In this document: piece by piece, positions 62,728-64,000 of the stretch
Layout of the letters: every line of letters begins with the position of its first letter
How positions within the stretch are numbered: position 1 is the first letter of the stretch
Assembly (NCBI RefSeq): GCF_000430645.1
Contig: NZ_AUMK01000005.1
Location: 62,001 to 126,000, forward strand
Direction of reading: 5' to 3'
DNA length: 64,000 nt
Origin: Aquimarina latercula DSM 2041
Lineage (GTDB): Bacteria; Bacteroidota; Bacteroidia; Flavobacteriales; Flavobacteriaceae
Notes under the pieces: model-generated
Told to the model about the DNA's origin: nothing
The model's database searches: none
Seen by the model: only the letters and a program-made list of their open reading frames with translations
Translations under genes and position numbers: made by a program

Positions 62728-63327
62728 ATGCAAAACAATATTCTTTGGATGATTACTTTTCTAAACTGTTTGATTGCATTTCCTTACACCATTACCGCCC
62801 AAACTAATATTTACGACGTAATTGCTAAAAAAGATACATTGGGAGAATTGAAGGTTTCAAAGTTAGAGAAGGGAAAAAACATAACATATGGCTACAATAT
62901 CGAGATGAAAGTAAAATTGCTTGTTAGTATACATATGAAATATACTATTGAAGCCACCTACAACGAAAACCAATTAATATATGCTAGTGTTGATAATGTT
63001 GTAAACGGAAAACCACATCACTCATCTGATATTAAATGGATGGATACACATTATATTATCAATACCAAAAAAAGCAAGCAACAAACACTTTCTGAAATGA
63101 TAGCGTATAGTGGAATACGGCTTTTTTTTGATGAGCCTGTTAATATCCAAAAAGTTTTTTCAGAATATACCGCTCTTAATGGAATGATAAAGAAAATCCA
63201 AACAAGTACGTACGAACTCACTTTACATAACGGCAAGAAAAACAGATATTACTACAATAATGGTGAATTAGTAAAAGCAAACATTAATAGTTCGCTTATT
63301 GATTTTGATTTGATTTTAAGGAAATAA
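62728..63327 (+). CDS. Exported protein of unknown function (199 aa)
   Basis: The signal peptide covers about residues 1-24 (ending ITAQT). The mature protein is beta-rich, with IYDVIAKKDTLGELKVSKLEKGKNITYGYNIEMKVK and a C-terminal ELTLHNGKKNRYYYNNGELVKANI. This pattern occurs in small exported flavobacterial proteins of unknown function (DUF6134-like, from memory). Nothing in the neighbourhood explains it. Confidence 0.65.
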   Translation: MQNNILWMITFLNCLIAFPYTITAQTNIYDVIAKKDTLGELKVSKLEKGKNITYGYNIEMKVKLLVSIHMKYTIEATYNENQLIYASVDNVVNGKPHHSSDIKWMDTHYIINTKKSKQQTLSEMIAYSGIRLFFDEPVNIQKVFSEYTALNGMIKKIQTSTYELTLHNGKKNRYYYNNGELVKANINSSLIDFDLILRK

Positions 63328-63383
63328 GTTATGAATCAAGACTTTTAAAAATTGGTTAGAATTAATGAATTAAATCTTAAAGC

Positions 63384-64000
63384 ATGAACAAACATCATAA
63401 AATCATCATAGCCGGAGCTGGTGGTATAGCGGAAGCTGTCGGACTTATTTTGGCAGAATGGAGTAAGATTACACCAACTATTTTTATTGGAAACAGAACC
63501 ATATCTAAGGCACAAAAGGTAGTAAAATGGATAGAAGAAGGTGCTACCAAACCTTGTACTATTAAACCATTTCGCCTTGCTGAAAAAGGTATTACCAAAG
63601 AAATGAAAGCTATGTTTGAAGAGTGCGATATCCTATTGGATTGTCTTCCTGGAACTTTGGCACCAAAAATGGCGACTTTTGCTAAAGATTATCATCTGCA
63701 TTATGCTAATCTTACTGAATATGTTAATGAAACAAATCAGATAATTTCTCTAGCAAAGGATGCTAAAACTGGCTTTATATTACAAACTGGACTGGCTCCC
63801 GGATACATTGATGTACTTGTTAACAAACTTTTCCAGGACTTTTGCAACGATTTTAATGTGGAAAAGGCCGATAGTTTGGAGTTTAAAGTAGGTGCCCTTA
63901 CGGATCACGCAGTTTCTCCTCATTATTATGGTTTTACCTGGAGCCCAGCTGGAGTAGCTACTGAATATATTAAAGATGCCATTGTAATTCGAGATTATAA
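63384..64000 (+). CDS. Saccharopine dehydrogenase-like NAD(P)-binding protein, partial
   Basis: The ATG at 63384 opens a frame that runs off the right edge after about 205 codons. The Rossmann motif is IIIAGAGGIAEAVGLILAEW, and the middle contains CDILLDCLPGTLAPKMATFAKDYHLHYANLTEYV and QTGLAPGYIDVLVNKLF, typical of the saccharopine dehydrogenase/homospermidine synthase-like fold. A role in polyamine or lysine metabolism is possible but cannot be decided from this fragment. Confidence 0.85.
   Translation, partial: MNKHHKIIIAGAGGIAEAVGLILAEWSKITPTIFIGNRTISKAQKVVKWIEEGATKPCTIKPFRLAEKGITKEMKAMFEECDILLDCLPGTLAPKMATFAKDYHLHYANLTEYVNETNQIISLAKDAKTGFILQTGLAPGYIDVLVNKLFQDFCNDFNVEKADSLEFKVGALTDHAVSPHYYGFTWSPAGVATEYIKDAIVIRDY

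Noticed and set aside
1..64000. CRISPR array, insertion sequence or prophage
   Set aside because: I found no regularly spaced direct repeats with unique spacers, no transposase or integrase frame, and no phage structural genes. The only mobile-like trace is the prfA fragment.

Overview
The window is AT-rich DNA with the hallmarks of a marine Flavobacteriaceae chromosome, possibly Aquimarina-like (an inference from protein flavour, not a database match). The pointers are: two secreted proteins ending in the type IX secretion 'type B' (gliding-motility-associated) C-terminal domain; several promoters with the Bacteroidetes -7 box TAnnTTTG; a GSIII/GSII pair of glutamine synthetases; curli genes in the Bacteroidetes arrangement; and an M56/BlaI pair carrying TonB-plug-like domains.

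Layout. 1-5461 (minus strand): two paralogous cell-surface/T9SS proteins; the first lacks only the last two bases of its stop codon at the window edge. 5837-9385 (plus): folE, cysS, yidD, lgt. 9425-11934: prfA (RF1) on the minus strand, plus a decayed 206-bp copy of its 3' end 1426 bp away. Between the two copies lies a polysaccharide-lyase-like lipoprotein gene with twin palindromic operators. 12057-15093: small membrane proteins, a DUF1648 protein, an MsrA-like protein and a PurM-type AIR synthase. 15232-21174 (minus): a curli operon (csgA-like, csgB-like, csgE, csgF, csgG with a fused barrel domain, and a lipoprotein). 21510-24938: two divergent glutamine synthetases. 25236-32496: a Ca/Na antiporter, a BlaI-BlaR1-like pair with three evenly spaced operators, a stand-alone paralog of the BlaR1 tail, apt, an SPFH-like protein and a DUF2007-like protein. 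32541-32614: tRNA-Arg(ACG).

32724-58724 is the most interesting part. Two tandem ECF sigma-factor genes are each followed by a small paralogous protein (59 and 63 aa). Around and downstream of them I find ten intergenic copies of one bipartite motif, GTGAC(C/T)-N13/14-G(T/G)GTC(T/A). Eight of them lie 30-42 nt upstream of a start codon. The genes that follow include TerB-like/response-regulator genes, the second sigma factor with an MscS channel, a GIN-domain protein, a 43-aa ORF, an ion-flux operon (P-loop ATPase, MscS-like, cation/proton antiporter, Kv-type K channel), a CNNM transporter and a LapA-domain protein. One further copy precedes a structured leader and a polyamine/protein-modification operon (speA, speB, deoxyhypusine-synthase-like, GNAT-nitrilase fusion, RimB-RimK fusion, SET protein, NUDIX). 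I read this as a compact, locally clustered ECF regulon for envelope, ion or osmotic stress; the regulatory link is inferred from motif position, not demonstrated.

58803-64000: glutamate dehydrogenase, a PfkB kinase, a ROK kinase lacking the usual zinc cysteines, a TerB-like protein, an exported protein of unknown function and the first part of a saccharopine-dehydrogenase-like gene that runs off the right edge.
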